Shown: positions 37,882-47,463, numbered from the stretch's first letter. The stretch: DNA of 64,000 bases from Aliikangiella coralliicola (GCF_007004725.1 NZ_ML660162.1:496001-560000), one strand, 5' to 3'. Translations and numbers: made by a program. The notes: generated by a model from the sequence alone, not told the origin.

Positions 37882-38687
37882 TGAGAAAAATTTCCCGACA
37901 AAAAGGTTTTACCTTAATTGAATTAATCATTGTCATCATATTAATTGGCATTCTGGCAGTGTCATTTACCAATATCACCAGCACCGCAGTTTTTAGCTAC
38001 ATTGATGCCAAGGATCGAAATCGCCTTAGTCAATCCGGCAAATGGTTAATGGAGAGAGTATCAAGAGAAGTCAGAGAAGCCCTGCCTCAAAGTATTCGTT
38101 CGGGAAATTCTATTAACGTCCACTGTGTCGAATTTATGAATATTGTTAACGCATCCAGTTATCTCAATTTACCGGCGACTGGTGCGGTTAGCAGTTTTGA
38201 TGCCGTGGGTTTTGATCTCAGTTTTTCCGCCGGATTATTGGTTGCAGTGATGCCCATCGATCCAACCACAACTTACACCGTTGCTGGAACCCTGGGAAAT
38301 GTTGCTTCGATTGTTCCCAGCGGCAGCCAATCAACGATTAATTTATCAGCACCAACTACTTTTGATCGTCGCTCCCCACAAGATCGATTCTACTTGCTAG
38401 ACACACCTGTTTCATACTGTTTAAATGACAATAATGGAGAAGTTAATCGCTACACAGGTTATGCCATTACCGCCGCACAAGTTTTCCCACCCGCAGGCGG
38501 AACAACAGAATTAATGGGAGAAGATTTTTCCGCTAACGGTACTGTTTTTAATTATCAACCGGGCACTTTAAGTCGCGCTGGAATTTTGCAAATTAATTTT
38601 CGACTACAAAATCGCGACCGCAATCTAGCAGGAAACGACGAGTCATTTGAGATTTTTCACGAGGTGCATGTTCGAAATGTTCCTTAG
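37881..38687 (+). CDS. mshO: MSHA minor pilin MshO
   Basis: A 268-residue large minor pilin (GspJ-like): leader MRKISRQKG, then FTLIELIIVIILIGILAVS, followed by WLMERVSREVREALPQSIR as in MshO. The C-terminus (RAGILQINFRLQNRDRNLAGNDESFEIFHEVHVRNVP) is characteristic. It overlaps mshP. Confidence 0.87.
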   Translation: MRKISRQKGFTLIELIIVIILIGILAVSFTNITSTAVFSYIDAKDRNRLSQSGKWLMERVSREVREALPQSIRSGNSINVHCVEFMNIVNASSYLNLPATGAVSSFDAVGFDLSFSAGLLVAVMPIDPTTTYTVAGTLGNVASIVPSGSQSTINLSAPTTFDRRSPQDRFYLLDTPVSYCLNDNNGEVNRYTGYAITAAQVFPPAGGTTELMGEDFSANGTVFNYQPGTLSRAGILQINFRLQNRDRNLAGNDESFEIFHEVHVRNVP

Positions 38688-39117
38688 CAAATTCAATCGA
38701 AGACACAGCAAAGTTTCATTGCCGAAGGAGCAGCAAGGGATCAGCCTTGCTATTTTGTTATTTATAATTATTATTGTCGGGTTGCTGGCGACAGCATTAA
38801 CCCGGATCAATACACAATCGAACCTGGCTAACGCGCAACAGGTGATCGCTACCCGAGCTTTTTTTGCTGCGGAGTCTGGCGCTCAGTTACAGGCCACCAG
38901 TATATTTCCAATCGCCGGTGGTGCAGGTGTTTGCGCTAATCAGAACTTTAATTTTAATGCCAATGGGCTAAATGGTTGTAGTGCGACCACAACTTGTACA
39001 ACAATTACCGTCGGCTCGGAAGATTATTATCAGGTTAGCAGTCAAGGACAATGTAATGCCGGTCAACCAATGCAGGCGACACGAACAATTGAAGTCCGTC
39101 TGAAAGATATCAATTAA
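38668..39117 (+). CDS. mshP: MSHA minor pilin-like protein MshP
   Basis: A GspK/PilX-like protein of about 149 residues: QQGISLAILLFIIIIVGLLATALTR then NLANAQQVIATRAFFAAESGAQ, the conserved MshP pattern with an atypical prepilin motif (Gly-Ile-Ser-Leu, no Glu5). The start is uncertain: ATG 38668 lies just after GAGG, and ATG 38677 is an alternative. It is the last recognisable msh gene; mshQ does not follow. Confidence 0.8.
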   Translation: MFEMFLSKFNRRHSKVSLPKEQQGISLAILLFIIIIVGLLATALTRINTQSNLANAQQVIATRAFFAAESGAQLQATSIFPIAGGAGVCANQNFNFNANGLNGCSATTTCTTITVGSEDYYQVSSQGQCNAGQPMQATRTIEVRLKDIN

Positions 39118-39134
39118 TCATTATTCAAATAAAA

Positions 39135-39602
39135 ATGACGAATCACTGTTATTGTGGAAACAATGGATCTTTCGCTCAGTGCTGCGAACCATTGATTCGC
39201 ACTGCGAAAAAGCCGCTCACACCAGAACAATTAATGCGTTCTCGCTATTCAGCCTACAGCACCGGAAACGCGCAATACCTGCTCGACACTTTAGCGCCGG
39301 AAAAACGCCAATTAGACGAAAAAGCCAAAATCCAGCAAACTATCGATAGTACAAAATGGATAGGTTTGAAAATTGTTTCGACGGAATTTGATGACAGCAA
39401 ACCAAATCAGGGCTCAGTGGAGTTTGTTGCATTTTACCAAGAAAATGGTATTCAACAGCTTCATGAATGTTCTCGCTTTATCAAACAAGATTCACATTGG
39501 TTTTACCTGGATGGTGAGCATCTACCACCGATTAAAATCGGTAGAAACGACCGTTGTTTTTGTAATAGTGGAAAGAAATATAAAAAGTGTCATGGCAATT
39601 AA
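39135..39602 (+). CDS. ychJ: YchJ family SEC-C motif protein
   Basis: A 155-residue protein with two zinc-binding SEC-C motifs: CYCGNNGSFAQCC at the N-terminus and CFCNSGKKYKKCH at the C-terminus, flanking an NTF2-like domain (LMRSRYSAYSTGNAQYLLDTLAP). This is the UPF0225/YchJ architecture. Function unknown. It starts 18 bases after mshP and may be read from the same transcript. Confidence 0.9.
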   Translation: MTNHCYCGNNGSFAQCCEPLIRTAKKPLTPEQLMRSRYSAYSTGNAQYLLDTLAPEKRQLDEKAKIQQTIDSTKWIGLKIVSTEFDDSKPNQGSVEFVAFYQENGIQQLHECSRFIKQDSHWFYLDGEHLPPIKIGRNDRCFCNSGKKYKKCHGN

Positions 39603-39758
39603 GTAGCGATTATGTGGGAGTTGCATTTAACATTTCGATAACGTCATACATTTCTGATGACAGCGACCGCACCTTACCTACTTTTATGTAACAAATACTC
39701 AAATTAATCATCACTAAAACCTACTTACCACCGATAAACTTTAAGAATCCAGAAAATC

Positions 39759-40625
39759 ATGCTGCTCAAATCTCTGTTTATTTCTTTCTATTTAACTTTG
39801 CTGCATGTTGCATTGGGTTATTCGGTTTACCAGTTATGGAATGATGGTTTCACCAGTTTATGGTCAGGACTATTCATTGCGTCAATTCCCGGTGTTCTTG
39901 TATTTGACACACTACTATTGGCTCAACCAGTAGCAAGAACCTCTCCTCATTTAACCTGGGCTACCTTGCTTAAGTTGATCGGCTTTTTACTGGTTGTATT
40001 TAACAATATGATCATTAACTTTCCTGAAATTAAGGTCATCGAATTACCCAGCCTGTTACTAGCTGCAGGGAGCTTTTTTGGTTGGCTGCTTTATGACTAC
40101 TGGTTTTCAAAATATAGCCATCGAGAAACCGATTTATTAATCCCGGGAAAGCCGCTTCCCGAACTGACTTTATCAGATATTAATAATCAGCCTTTTGAAT
40201 CAAAAAATCTGCAAGGAAGTCCCGTGCTGTACCTTTTTTATCGCGGAAACTGGTGTCCGCTTTGTATGGCACAGATCAGAGAGATAGCGAATGAATACCA
40301 ACAGTTGATGGAACGCGGGTTAAAAATAGTATTGATTAGTCCCCAGTCGCAGGCGAAAACTCAAAAGTTAGCCAAAAAGTTTAATTTATCTTTTATTTAT
40401 GCTGTTGATAAAAACTGTCGAGTCGCTGATCGGCTCGGCATTTTGGCAAAACAGGGCTTGCCCATGGGAATGCAGTTATTAGGCTATGATTCAGACACGG
40501 TGATGCCAACCGTGATTATCACTGATGAAAACGGTGTTATCCTATTTGCAGACCTGACTGACAACTACCGCGTCCGACCTGAGCCGATGACTTTTCTGAA
40601 AATTTTGGACGGAAAACCTGTTTAA
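39759..40625 (+). CDS. Membrane-anchored peroxiredoxin-like protein
   Basis: A 288-residue protein. The first 125 residues form about four TM segments. The rest is an AhpC/TSA thioredoxin-like domain with FYRGNWCPLCMAQIRE (Cys166 and Cys169), a CxxC rather than the single peroxidatic Cys of typical peroxiredoxins. The catalytic face is probably cytoplasmic or periplasmic depending on TM count. Likely role: membrane-associated peroxide or disulfide chemistry. A MITE-like element begins within its stop codon. Confidence 0.75.
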   Translation: MLLKSLFISFYLTLLHVALGYSVYQLWNDGFTSLWSGLFIASIPGVLVFDTLLLAQPVARTSPHLTWATLLKLIGFLLVVFNNMIINFPEIKVIELPSLLLAAGSFFGWLLYDYWFSKYSHRETDLLIPGKPLPELTLSDINNQPFESKNLQGSPVLYLFYRGNWCPLCMAQIREIANEYQQLMERGLKIVLISPQSQAKTQKLAKKFNLSFIYAVDKNCRVADRLGILAKQGLPMGMQLLGYDSDTVMPTVIITDENGVILFADLTDNYRVRPEPMTFLKILDGKPV

Positions 40626-40857
40626 TTAGCCTGAGGTTTGGATAAGGGAATTCAACCGAGCTGTTAATCGGTTGTTATTTCAATGCGTTAAAATTATTCC
40701 TTTTAAATTCATTCTCTCAATCGTGGCCAGTGTCACTATTTTTGTGGCTATCAAGGCAAGGCTGTGAAGCAATACAAGCTATTGAAAGCAGGCTTAACGC
40801 AGAGAGCTGCAAAATAGGGACGCTGGTGAATTTCCTTATCCGAATCTCAGGTTAATT
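40624..40857. mobile_element. MITE-like element, about 234 bp, with 30-base imperfect terminal inverted repeats
   Basis: The left end (40624-40653, core CCTGAGGTTTGGATAAGG) and right end (40828-40857, inverted core CCTGAGATTCGGATAAGG) match at 26 of 30 positions by eye. A second inner inverted region pairs CCAGTGTCACTATTTT with CCAGCGTCCCTATTTT. No coding capacity is seen. Related ends occur at 44721 and 45683. It fills most of the 370-base gap before glyQ; the remaining 140 bases hold the glyQ promoter region. Confidence 0.65.
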
Positions 40858-40996
40858 AGCCTATTATTTGCGCTTATATCGGTTAATGATGAAATTATCC
40901 ACAGATTTATTCATTTTAGCGACCTCAAGCCATAGGATCGCCTAAACAGGGTTGATATAATTCGGCCTTTAATCTGGGTATTGCTGGAGCAAGGTT

Positions 40997-41932
40997 TTGT
41001 CTGATATAAGGTCAACAAATAAGGGGATTGAGGGTGCACCACAAACCTTCCAGGGTTTGATTATGGCACTACAGGAATTCTGGTCCGAACAGGGCTGCGT
41101 TATCGTGCAACCTTTGGATCTGGAAGTCGGCGCGGGCACATTTCACCCATCCACTTTTTTGCGTGCGATAGGTCCTGAGCCATGGAACTCAGCTTATGTA
41201 CAACCTTGTCGACGACCCACTGACGGCCGCTATGGCGAAAATCCTAATCGTCTACAGCACTATTACCAATACCAGGTCATCTTAAAGCCGTCTCCTAAAA
41301 ATATTCAGGACCTGTATCTTCAATCACTTAATATTCTGGGGATTGATACCTTAGAGCATGATGTCCGCTTTGTTGAAGACAACTGGGAATCACCCACATT
41401 AGGTGCCTGGGGCCTGGGTTGGGAAGTTTGGTTAAACGGAATGGAAGTGACCCAGTTTACCTATTTTCAGCAGGTCGGCGGACTAGAATGTAAACCGGTC
41501 ACCGGCGAAATCACCTATGGCCTGGAGAGAATTGCCATGTACCTTCAGGGTGTTGACAGTATTTTTGATCTGATCTGGACTGTCGGCCCACAAGGCCCAG
41601 TCACTTATCGTGATGTTTTCCATCAAAATGAAGTTGAAATGTCTGCCTACAATTTTGAGCACGCTGACGTGGATTACTTGTTTGGTTATTTTGATTATTG
41701 TGAATCTCAAAGCCAGCAGTTGGTAGAAAAAGGATTGCCACTCCCAGCTTATGAAATGGTCCTTAAAGCCTCCCATGCATTTAACCTGCTAGATGCAAGA
41801 CATGCCATTTCTGTCACGGAAAGACAGCGATTTATCTTAAGAGTCAGAGCCTTGTCTAGAGCAGTGGCTCAAGCTTATTACGATTCTCGCGAAGCGCTTG
41901 GATTTCCGATTTGTCAGCAGGAGAAACAATAA
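40997..41932 (+). CDS. glyQ: Glycyl-tRNA synthetase alpha subunit
   Basis: The alpha chain (311 aa) of the alpha2beta2 bacterial glycyl-tRNA synthetase. [23 protein letters not shown] and [19 protein letters not shown] are the class II hallmarks of GlyQ, and EWNG-type active-site strands follow. The start is TTG at 40997 with GGAG seven bases upstream; no ATG is available before the conserved region. The N-terminus is about ten residues longer than in E. coli. Stop and the glyS start overlap in TAATG. Confidence 0.96.
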   Translation: MSDIRSTNKGIEGAPQTFQGLIMALQEFWSEQGCVIVQPLDLEVGAGTFHPSTFLRAIGPEPWNSAYVQPCRRPTDGRYGENPNRLQHYYQYQVILKPSPKNIQDLYLQSLNILGIDTLEHDVRFVEDNWESPTLGAWGLGWEVWLNGMEVTQFTYFQQVGGLECKPVTGEITYGLERIAMYLQGVDSIFDLIWTVGPQGPVTYRDVFHQNEVEMSAYNFEHADVDYLFGYFDYCESQSQQLVEKGLPLPAYEMVLKASHAFNLLDARHAISVTERQRFILRVRALSRAVAQAYYDSREALGFPICQQEKQ

Positions 41933-44001
41933 TGAACAAACAAGATTTCCTTTTTGAATTAGGCTGCGAAGAATTACCACCAAAAGCACTCACCAAACTA
42001 GCCAAGTCTTTACATGACAGCGTGGCTAGCGCGTTTGAGTCATTACAACTTTCCTTTGTTGCCAGTGAATGGTTTGCGACACCGAGACGATTGGCTATTC
42101 GTTTCACTGAGTTAGATTCGGCACAAGAAGATAAGCAGGTTGAACGATTAGGCCCAGCCGTGGCCGCAGCTTTTGATAATGATGGCAATCCGAAACCGGC
42201 TGCGACAGGTTTTGCTAAATCCTGCGGTGTGGAAGTTTCAGCACTGAGCCGCAAGCAAACCGATAAAGGCGAGCGCCTGGCTTTTGTGGCTGACGTTAAA
42301 GGCCAACAAACCAGCGAGTTAATCCAGGATATTCTGCAAAAAGCCGTGTCTCAGCTGCCGGTGCCTAAAGCCATGCGCTGGGGTAACTCAACTAGTCAAT
42401 TTAGTCGGCCTGTACATTGGGTTTTAGCGATTCTGGGTGAGGAAGTTTTACCGGTCGAACTATTCGAAATAAAAGCCGGCAACCTCAGCTTTGGACACAG
42501 ATTCCATGCGCCACAAAGCATTGCAATCAACAATGCAACCGATTATGAGTCCAAATTATTGGATGCCAGAGTTGTGAGTTGTTTTGAAGCCCGAAAAGCG
42601 CAAATTCGCATTCAAGTTGAAAACGCAGCAAAGAAAATTAACGCGACAGCAGTTGTTGATGAAGACTTATTAGAAGAAGTCACCGCACTGGTGGAATGGC
42701 CGGTGGCGTTGGTGGGCAAATTTGACCAGGAGTTTTTAACGGTTCCCGCTGAAGCACTTATCTCTTCAATGGCTGAGCACCAGAAATATTTCCACTTGAT
42801 CGATAACGATGGCAAATTACTCCCCAACTTCATCACCATCTCCAATATTGAGAGCAGTCAACCTGAGTCTGTGATTGAAGGCAATGAAAAAGTCATTCGT
42901 CCTCGTTTAGCCGATGCCAAATTCTTTTACGACAACGATTGTAAAAAGAAACTGGAAGATTATATCGATAAATTGAAAACTGTTGTCTTCCAAAATAAGC
43001 TGGGTACTTTGTATGACAAGAGCCAAAGAATATCATCATTATCAAAAGTAATTGCTCACTCACTTGGTGCTGATCAAGCAACAGCGACCCGCGCAGCCGA
43101 AATTTGTAAGTGTGATTTAATGACCGATATGGTTTATGAATTTCCTGATCTGCAAGGCATTATGGGACGTTATTACGCAACCAATGATGGCGAAAATTCT
43201 GAAGTTGCGGCAGCCATGGATGAAATCTATATGCCTCGGTTTGCTGGAGATGAGTTACCGCAAACAACAACGGGTCTGATTCTCGCGTTGGCTGAACGAC
43301 TAGATACGCTGGTCGGAATTTTCGGCATCGGACAATTACCAACGGGCGCCAAAGATCCCTTTGCACTAAGGCGCGCTTCGCTTGGTGTGTTAAGACTGAT
43401 TACCGAAAAATCTGTTACGCTGGATTTAGTGGAATTAATCGATGCATCGATTAACACTTTCGACGACGGGCTCCTTAATGCTGAGACCAAATCGAATTTG
43501 TTGGAATTTTTCGCGGCAAGAACGACAGCGATGTATCAGGAGAAGGGGATTAACACGCAAGTCATTAATTCTGTTCAAGAACTCAATGTGACTCAGCCGT
43601 TGGATTTTTACAATCGAATAAAAGCCGTTGATTTGTTCAACAAAACCCCAGAAAGTGCGGATTTGGCCGAAGCGAATAAGCGGGTTAAGAACATTCTGGA
43701 AAAATCTGATTTTGACCCTGCGGCTGTCAATATTGACACACAATTGTTTGAAGCAGAGGAAACTGCGCTTTACCAGACAATCAATGAGGTTGCAGAGTTT
43801 GTTAACTCTCAGGTTCAAGCAGGACATTATCAACAAGCGCTGGATAAATTAGCGGGCTTAAAAGAAGTTGTGAATAACTTTTTTGACAACGTCATGGTCA
43901 ATGTCGACGACCCGCAAATACGTAATAATCGACTCGCGCTAATCGCCCAATTGAGAAATTTATTTTTGGGTATTGCAGATATCTCCTTATTACAAAAGTA
44001 G
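41932..44001 (+). CDS. glyS: Glycyl-tRNA synthetase beta subunit
   Basis: The beta chain, 689 residues from ATG 41932 ([20 protein letters not shown]). The usual start motif and the C-terminal anticodon-binding DALR-like domain (ending VMVNVDDPQIRNNRLALIAQL) are present. GGAG lies 9 bases before the ATG. It is translationally coupled to glyQ and followed by a strong terminator. Confidence 0.96.
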   Translation: MNKQDFLFELGCEELPPKALTKLAKSLHDSVASAFESLQLSFVASEWFATPRRLAIRFTELDSAQEDKQVERLGPAVAAAFDNDGNPKPAATGFAKSCGVEVSALSRKQTDKGERLAFVADVKGQQTSELIQDILQKAVSQLPVPKAMRWGNSTSQFSRPVHWVLAILGEEVLPVELFEIKAGNLSFGHRFHAPQSIAINNATDYESKLLDARVVSCFEARKAQIRIQVENAAKKINATAVVDEDLLEEVTALVEWPVALVGKFDQEFLTVPAEALISSMAEHQKYFHLIDNDGKLLPNFITISNIESSQPESVIEGNEKVIRPRLADAKFFYDNDCKKKLEDYIDKLKTVVFQNKLGTLYDKSQRISSLSKVIAHSLGADQATATRAAEICKCDLMTDMVYEFPDLQGIMGRYYATNDGENSEVAAAMDEIYMPRFAGDELPQTTTGLILALAERLDTLVGIFGIGQLPTGAKDPFALRRASLGVLRLITEKSVTLDLVELIDASINTFDDGLLNAETKSNLLEFFAARTTAMYQEKGINTQVINSVQELNVTQPLDFYNRIKAVDLFNKTPESADLAEANKRVKNILEKSDFDPAAVNIDTQLFEAEETALYQTINEVAEFVNSQVQAGHYQQALDKLAGLKEVVNNFFDNVMVNVDDPQIRNNRLALIAQLRNLFLGIADISLLQK

Positions 44002-44034
44002 GCAGCGTTAATAACTCGTAACCTATTGAGTTGG

Positions 44035-44064
44035 AATGAGAAATCATTTTGATTTCTCATTTTT
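44035..44064 (+). terminator. Rho-independent terminator of glyQS
   Basis: AATGAGAAATCA (44035-44046) pairs perfectly with TGATTTCTCATT (44050-44061); a T-run follows. It lies 34 bases after the glyS stop. Confidence 0.88.
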
Positions 44065-44149
44065 CCAGCTGAAATTTTTCTATCTAAACCTTACGCTTGA
44101 TGCTAATTAAGCGAAGAGCGAGACAAACTTAATTCTCAGTTTTAACAAT

Positions 44150-44701
44150 ATGACCCAAACAACCAAATTGATTATTCTTGACCGCGACGGCGTGATTAAT
44201 CTCGACTCTGACGACTACATTAAAAGTCCCGAAGAGTGGATAGCCATTCAATCGAGTCTCAAGGCGGTCGCAATACTGAATAGGGCAGGTTATAAAGTCG
44301 GCGTCGCGACTAATCAGTCAGGAATTTCCCGCGGTTACTTCGATGAAGTCACCCTGGCGATGATGCATAAAAAAATGGAAATGGAGCTCGCTCGTGTTGG
44401 CGCTCATATTGATGCACTAGAATATTGCTCTGATCACCCAGATCAACCTGGACCCAATAGAAAACCTAATCCAGGAATGCCCAACAAATTAATAGAAATG
44501 TTTGAAGCAAACCCGGCGCAAACCTGGTTTGTCGGTGATTCGCTCTCAGACATAAAGTGCGCTATTAACGCGGGTTGTAAACCAGTGTTGGTGTTAACCG
44601 GTAAAGGACAAAGAACGCTCGAAAAAGGCGGGCTACCCCAAAACTTGCCAATTTACGATAACTTAAAAAGCTTTGTCGACGAAAATATTGCGATAGATTG
44701 A
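44150..44701 (+). CDS. gmhB: D-glycero-beta-D-manno-heptose 1,7-bisphosphate 7-phosphatase
   Basis: A 183-residue HAD phosphatase. Asp11 and Asp13 in LDRDGVINLDSDDYI are the nucleophile and acid, ATNQSG is motif II, and the zinc-loop region (CSDHPDQPGPNRKPNPGM) is shortened to Cys/His as in GmhB. It makes ADP-heptose precursors for LPS inner core. The place after glyS is conserved in gammaproteobacteria. Confidence 0.92.
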   Translation: MTQTTKLIILDRDGVINLDSDDYIKSPEEWIAIQSSLKAVAILNRAGYKVGVATNQSGISRGYFDEVTLAMMHKKMEMELARVGAHIDALEYCSDHPDQPGPNRKPNPGMPNKLIEMFEANPAQTWFVGDSLSDIKCAINAGCKPVLVLTGKGQRTLEKGGLPQNLPIYDNLKSFVDENIAID

Positions 44702-44720
44702 CGGCTTCGTCGAACGCAAA

Positions 44721-44757
44721 ATAATCTGAATTCGGGTTAAGAAATTTATCAGGCCAG
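44721..44757. repeat. Solo end of the MITE-like repeat family
   Basis: AATCTGAATTCGGGTTAAG (from 44722) aligns with the 40828-40857 terminal repeat (AACCTGAGATTCGGATAAGG) with few gaps, and continues with AAATTTATCAGGCCAG. No partner end lies nearby, so it is probably a remnant. It sits between convergent gmhB and the CsaA-like gene and reaches into the 3' end of the latter. Confidence 0.45.
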
Positions 44758-45090
44758 ACGTGCCCCGTTAGCTACTTCGGAATCAGGCACCGCCAATACT
44801 ACCGCTCCGTCCTGCTGAAAAAAACCAGTCACTAAACATTCCGACATAAACGGGCCAATTTGCTTGGGCGGAAAATTAACCACCGCGACAACCTGTTTAC
44901 CCAACAAAGACTGCTTCGAATAAAGATCAGTAATTTGTGCGCTGGATTTTTTAATACCAATCTCATTGCCAAAGTCGACTTTCAGTTTAAAAGCGGGTTT
45001 TCGCGCCTGTGGAAAATCTTCAACTTCTACGATAGTTCCGACCCTGATTTGGACTTTTTCAAAATCACTCCAGGTGATGCTCTCCATCAT
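44749..45090 (-). CDS. tRNA-binding/chaperone protein, CsaA/YgjH-like
   Basis: A 113-residue single OB-fold (tRNA_bind) protein: [32 protein letters not shown], then [39 protein letters not shown], both CsaA signatures. Such proteins bind tRNA; a B. subtilis homologue has chaperone activity. ATG 45090 has GGGG upstream (tandem ATGs, the second at 45087). Monocistronic. Confidence 0.88.
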   Translation of the reverse strand: MMESITWSDFEKVQIRVGTIVEVEDFPQARKPAFKLKVDFGNEIGIKKSSAQITDLYSKQSLLGKQVVAVVNFPPKQIGPFMSECLVTGFFQQDGAVVLAVPDSEVANGARLA

Positions 45091-45144
45091 CCATTCCCCT
45101 GTTTTATCTGGCGAGCACTAGCTAACCATTAAATTAGTAACTAC

Positions 45145-45453
45145 TTACTTCTTACCTAAGCTCTCATAATAAGCAGCAATGTTTTTAATGTCCGCGTCAG
45201 ACAAGGACATCGACTGAGCTATCATTGTTGGGTCGATTCTTTTTTTTGCTTTGAAATCCCTGAGCTGTTTTTCGGTGTAAGCGGCTTTTTGTCCTTTTAA
45301 ATTTGGATAAGTCGGGATAAAACTGATGCCATCTGGACCATGGCAACCAATGCAAACTGCGGCTCGTTTTTTTCCTGCTTCAATATCTGCAGCCGTCGCG
45401 GCAGTAGACGCAAAAGAAATAATAAACAGAGAAATCAAAAATTGGAGTTTCAT
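45145..45453 (-). CDS. Periplasmic cytochrome c, class I
   Basis: A 102-residue cytochrome with a signal peptide (MKLQFLISLFIISFASTAATA), haem motif CIGCH followed by GPDGISFIPTYPNLKGQ, and an axial Met in IAQSMSLSDADIKNIAAYY. It resembles half of a diheme c4 or a c553. An electron carrier in the periplasm; partner unknown. It may be co-transcribed with the CsaA-like gene downstream. Confidence 0.88.
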   Translation of the reverse strand: MKLQFLISLFIISFASTAATAADIEAGKKRAAVCIGCHGPDGISFIPTYPNLKGQKAAYTEKQLRDFKAKKRIDPTMIAQSMSLSDADIKNIAAYYESLGKK

Positions 45454-45682
45454 GATTAATGAGTCCTTAGGATCTTTTCATTTATTTTTTAAGTCGGTGA
45501 TTTTCAGTTGGCTATTCTAACGCACACTTAACTGAGAAATACTGATCTTTGTTCGAGAATTTGAACGATTTGTCGATGATCGAATTTTATACAACCACGA
45601 AGTCGTCGGCAACCGGCTATTTATCGGAGCGAAACAAAGATCGACGGAAAGGTATAACTTGAATTCGAAACAGGTAATAACT
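45454..45682. other. Intergenic region without genes
   Basis: Together with the next element this fills a 379-base gap. No ORF with a plausible start is seen. It contains several short inverted repeats (for example GATCTTTGTT at 45543 and the reverse pattern AACAAAGATC near 45645), about 100 bases apart, but no other repeat. Confidence 0.4.
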
Positions 45683-45806
45683 AACCTGAACTCGGGATAA
45701 GAACAGCCAGAAAACGTTTAGATTTTAAGACATTACTAACATATCGTTAAAGACAGGCAGTAAAAGACTTGTTCTGGATGGTTGGCCTTATTCAGGTTAA
45801 CTAGCC
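45683..45806. mobile_element. Second MITE-like element, about 125 bp
   Basis: The left end AACCTGAACTCGGGATAAG (45683-45701) and the right end CCTTATTCAGGTTAACTAGCC (to 45806) resemble the two ends of the 40624-40857 element (AACCTGAGATTCGGATAAGG). The right end looks shortened by about six bases. The interior is non-coding and about half the length of the first copy. A 7-base hairpin (ACTAGCC/GGCTAGT, 45800-45824) overlaps the right edge. Confidence 0.55.
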
Positions 45807-45832
45807 AGTCTATGACCGGCTAGTCGTTTTAG

Positions 45833-46648
45833 TTATGCTGCAGGCGGATAGACTTGATCAAGATGCATCTTAAGATCTTCAAATGGTGTTGATTGCGTAG
45901 CACCACCTTGATCTTCGTAATCAATAGAAATCATATGCAGCGCCTCACCATCAGGTTGAACATGGGTATCTATTTTTATCGCCTTTGCTTTGAATCGGCC
46001 ATAGTCACTTGGAGGAAACGGTGTATTAATATAAAGCTCACGTTCTCCGTGACCCATCCAGTTGGTATAAATTTTGAAACCTTGTCGACCGGTCATGTGG
46101 TCAAATGTCGCTCGTTGATAGAGCTTCATTGATAAGCCTTTATTGTCAACTTTTAACCAGGCTGTGTCAGCGACTGGATTAGCAGATACATCAAATAAAG
46201 CGCCTTCAGCTTCAAGGGTTAAAAAACCATGGGTAAATCCAGTGTTGTTGAGAAAACTCTGGTTTTCAACAACCATAATCCGGGTTCGAAGCTGCGCATT
46301 CGGCTCCAGTTGACTCGGTACTTCAACTTCCACTAAAACCTGTTTGTAAACCCAGGCTCCGTTGACTAAACCACGGTAAATGTTCCCATCTTTTTTAAAG
46401 TTACTAACAATCAGGTTGGATGCGTTCTGAAAAACAAACTCAACGCGACTAATGGAAACTTCTGGTGAAAACTCAGACTCAACAGCTGTCACTTTAATCA
46501 AATTCAAGTTATTTAAATCCAGTCCTGGAAATGCAGGATTATATTGATGAGTGGGCTGCTGTATCTCATATTTCAATACACCTGCCTGAACAAATTGCGT
46601 CACGACAACCAAAGCCAGCGCACACAAAACCTTATAAAACTTTTGCAT
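45833..46648 (-). CDS. Secreted beta-rich protein, unknown function
   Basis: A 271-residue exported protein: signal peptide (MQKFYKVLCALALVVVTQFVQAG) and a mature part of alternating strands with no Cys after the signal. Segments such as LRTRIMVVENQSFLNNTGFTHGFLTLEAEG and GMSMKL-like strands suggest a beta-sandwich. GGAG lies upstream of the ATG. Monocistronic. I do not recognise a family. Confidence 0.7.
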   Translation of the reverse strand: MQKFYKVLCALALVVVTQFVQAGVLKYEIQQPTHQYNPAFPGLDLNNLNLIKVTAVESEFSPEVSISRVEFVFQNASNLIVSNFKKDGNIYRGLVNGAWVYKQVLVEVEVPSQLEPNAQLRTRIMVVENQSFLNNTGFTHGFLTLEAEGALFDVSANPVADTAWLKVDNKGLSMKLYQRATFDHMTGRQGFKIYTNWMGHGERELYINTPFPPSDYGRFKAKAIKIDTHVQPDGEALHMISIDYEDQGGATQSTPFEDLKMHLDQVYPPAA

Positions 46649-46977
46649 TTATATTCTCCTTAATAATGAAATTGAATTAACTCTTTACTCATAACAACCT
46701 TGTAAAGAGCGCTGTATTTTATAACCAAATGAAATTAATAAACACCTTTTATAGAACATAAATGCGACATAATGATTAAATTCAATAACATTTTCTATAG
46801 TAGTCTCAGGTGGCCAGTAAACTTGCAGAATGCCAATTGAACGCCTAAATTTTTGGTACTGAGATCGGCGGTATTCACAAACAAATTTGATTAATGCCGA
46901 AACACTTCAAGCGGCATTTGGGCGTAATTTGAACACAAAATATCTTTAACCCAACAATGTAGATTTTTGGAATAAGT
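46649..46977. other. Intergenic region with one hairpin
   Basis: A 329-base gap between divergent genes. A 7-base stem, AATGCCG (46893-46899) with CGGCATT (46912-46918), lies 60 bases before the acetyltransferase gene. No ORF with a plausible start is seen. Promoters for both flanking genes must be here. Confidence 0.4.
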
Positions 46978-47463
46978 ATGCGAGCGATAATTAAAACCCC
47001 GCGAGAATGTTCGCTAGATGAAATTTCACTTTTTGAAAAGTTAGTTCTAGAGGGCGGTGAAGTTCAGGCGCAAGGTTTGAGAAAACGAATTGAACAGGCC
47101 TACAAACTTATTTTTATTGAACTCGATAATCAGTGTGTCGCAGTAGGCGCGTTGAAACGCCCAAATATCAATTATAAGAACAAGGTATTCTTAAAGTCAG
47201 GCGAGCCTGACGCAGCAAAAGACTACCTTTATGAACTTGGCTATCTTTACACTTTGTCGGAATCAAGGGGAAAGGGGATCGGGAGTTTTTTAATGAAGTC
47301 TGTTATCAATGCTCTCGATGGCAATAGCTGTTTTGCGACAACTCGAGAAGATAACCTCATTATGCATCACCTTTTTAAAAAAACGTCTTTCGCCAGGTTA
47401 GGTAAAGCATACCAAAGTAACAATGGAAATTATCAGCTTGGGTTATTTACAAAAAAATCATAA
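46978..47463 (+). CDS. GNAT-family N-acetyltransferase
   Basis: A 161-residue protein with the acetyl-CoA binding motif ESRGKGIGSFLMKSVI (about 99-114) after a strand LYELGYLYTL, and a late HLFKKTSFARLGKAY element. It is shorter in the N-terminal part than most GNATs. The acceptor is unknown. Confidence 0.75.
   Translation: MRAIIKTPRECSLDEISLFEKLVLEGGEVQAQGLRKRIEQAYKLIFIELDNQCVAVGALKRPNINYKNKVFLKSGEPDAAKDYLYELGYLYTLSESRGKGIGSFLMKSVINALDGNSCFATTREDNLIMHHLFKKTSFARLGKAYQSNNGNYQLGLFTKKS

Noticed and set aside
40895-40903. Perfect DnaA box TTATCCACA before glyQ
   Set aside because: It is single, with no cluster, no AT-rich unwinding region and no dnaA/dnaN nearby; another exact copy lies inside mshE, so chance explains it.
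43435-43836. 133-codon minus-strand frame inside glyS
   Set aside because: It is fully antisense to a conserved synthetase gene and its product resembles nothing; a shadow frame.
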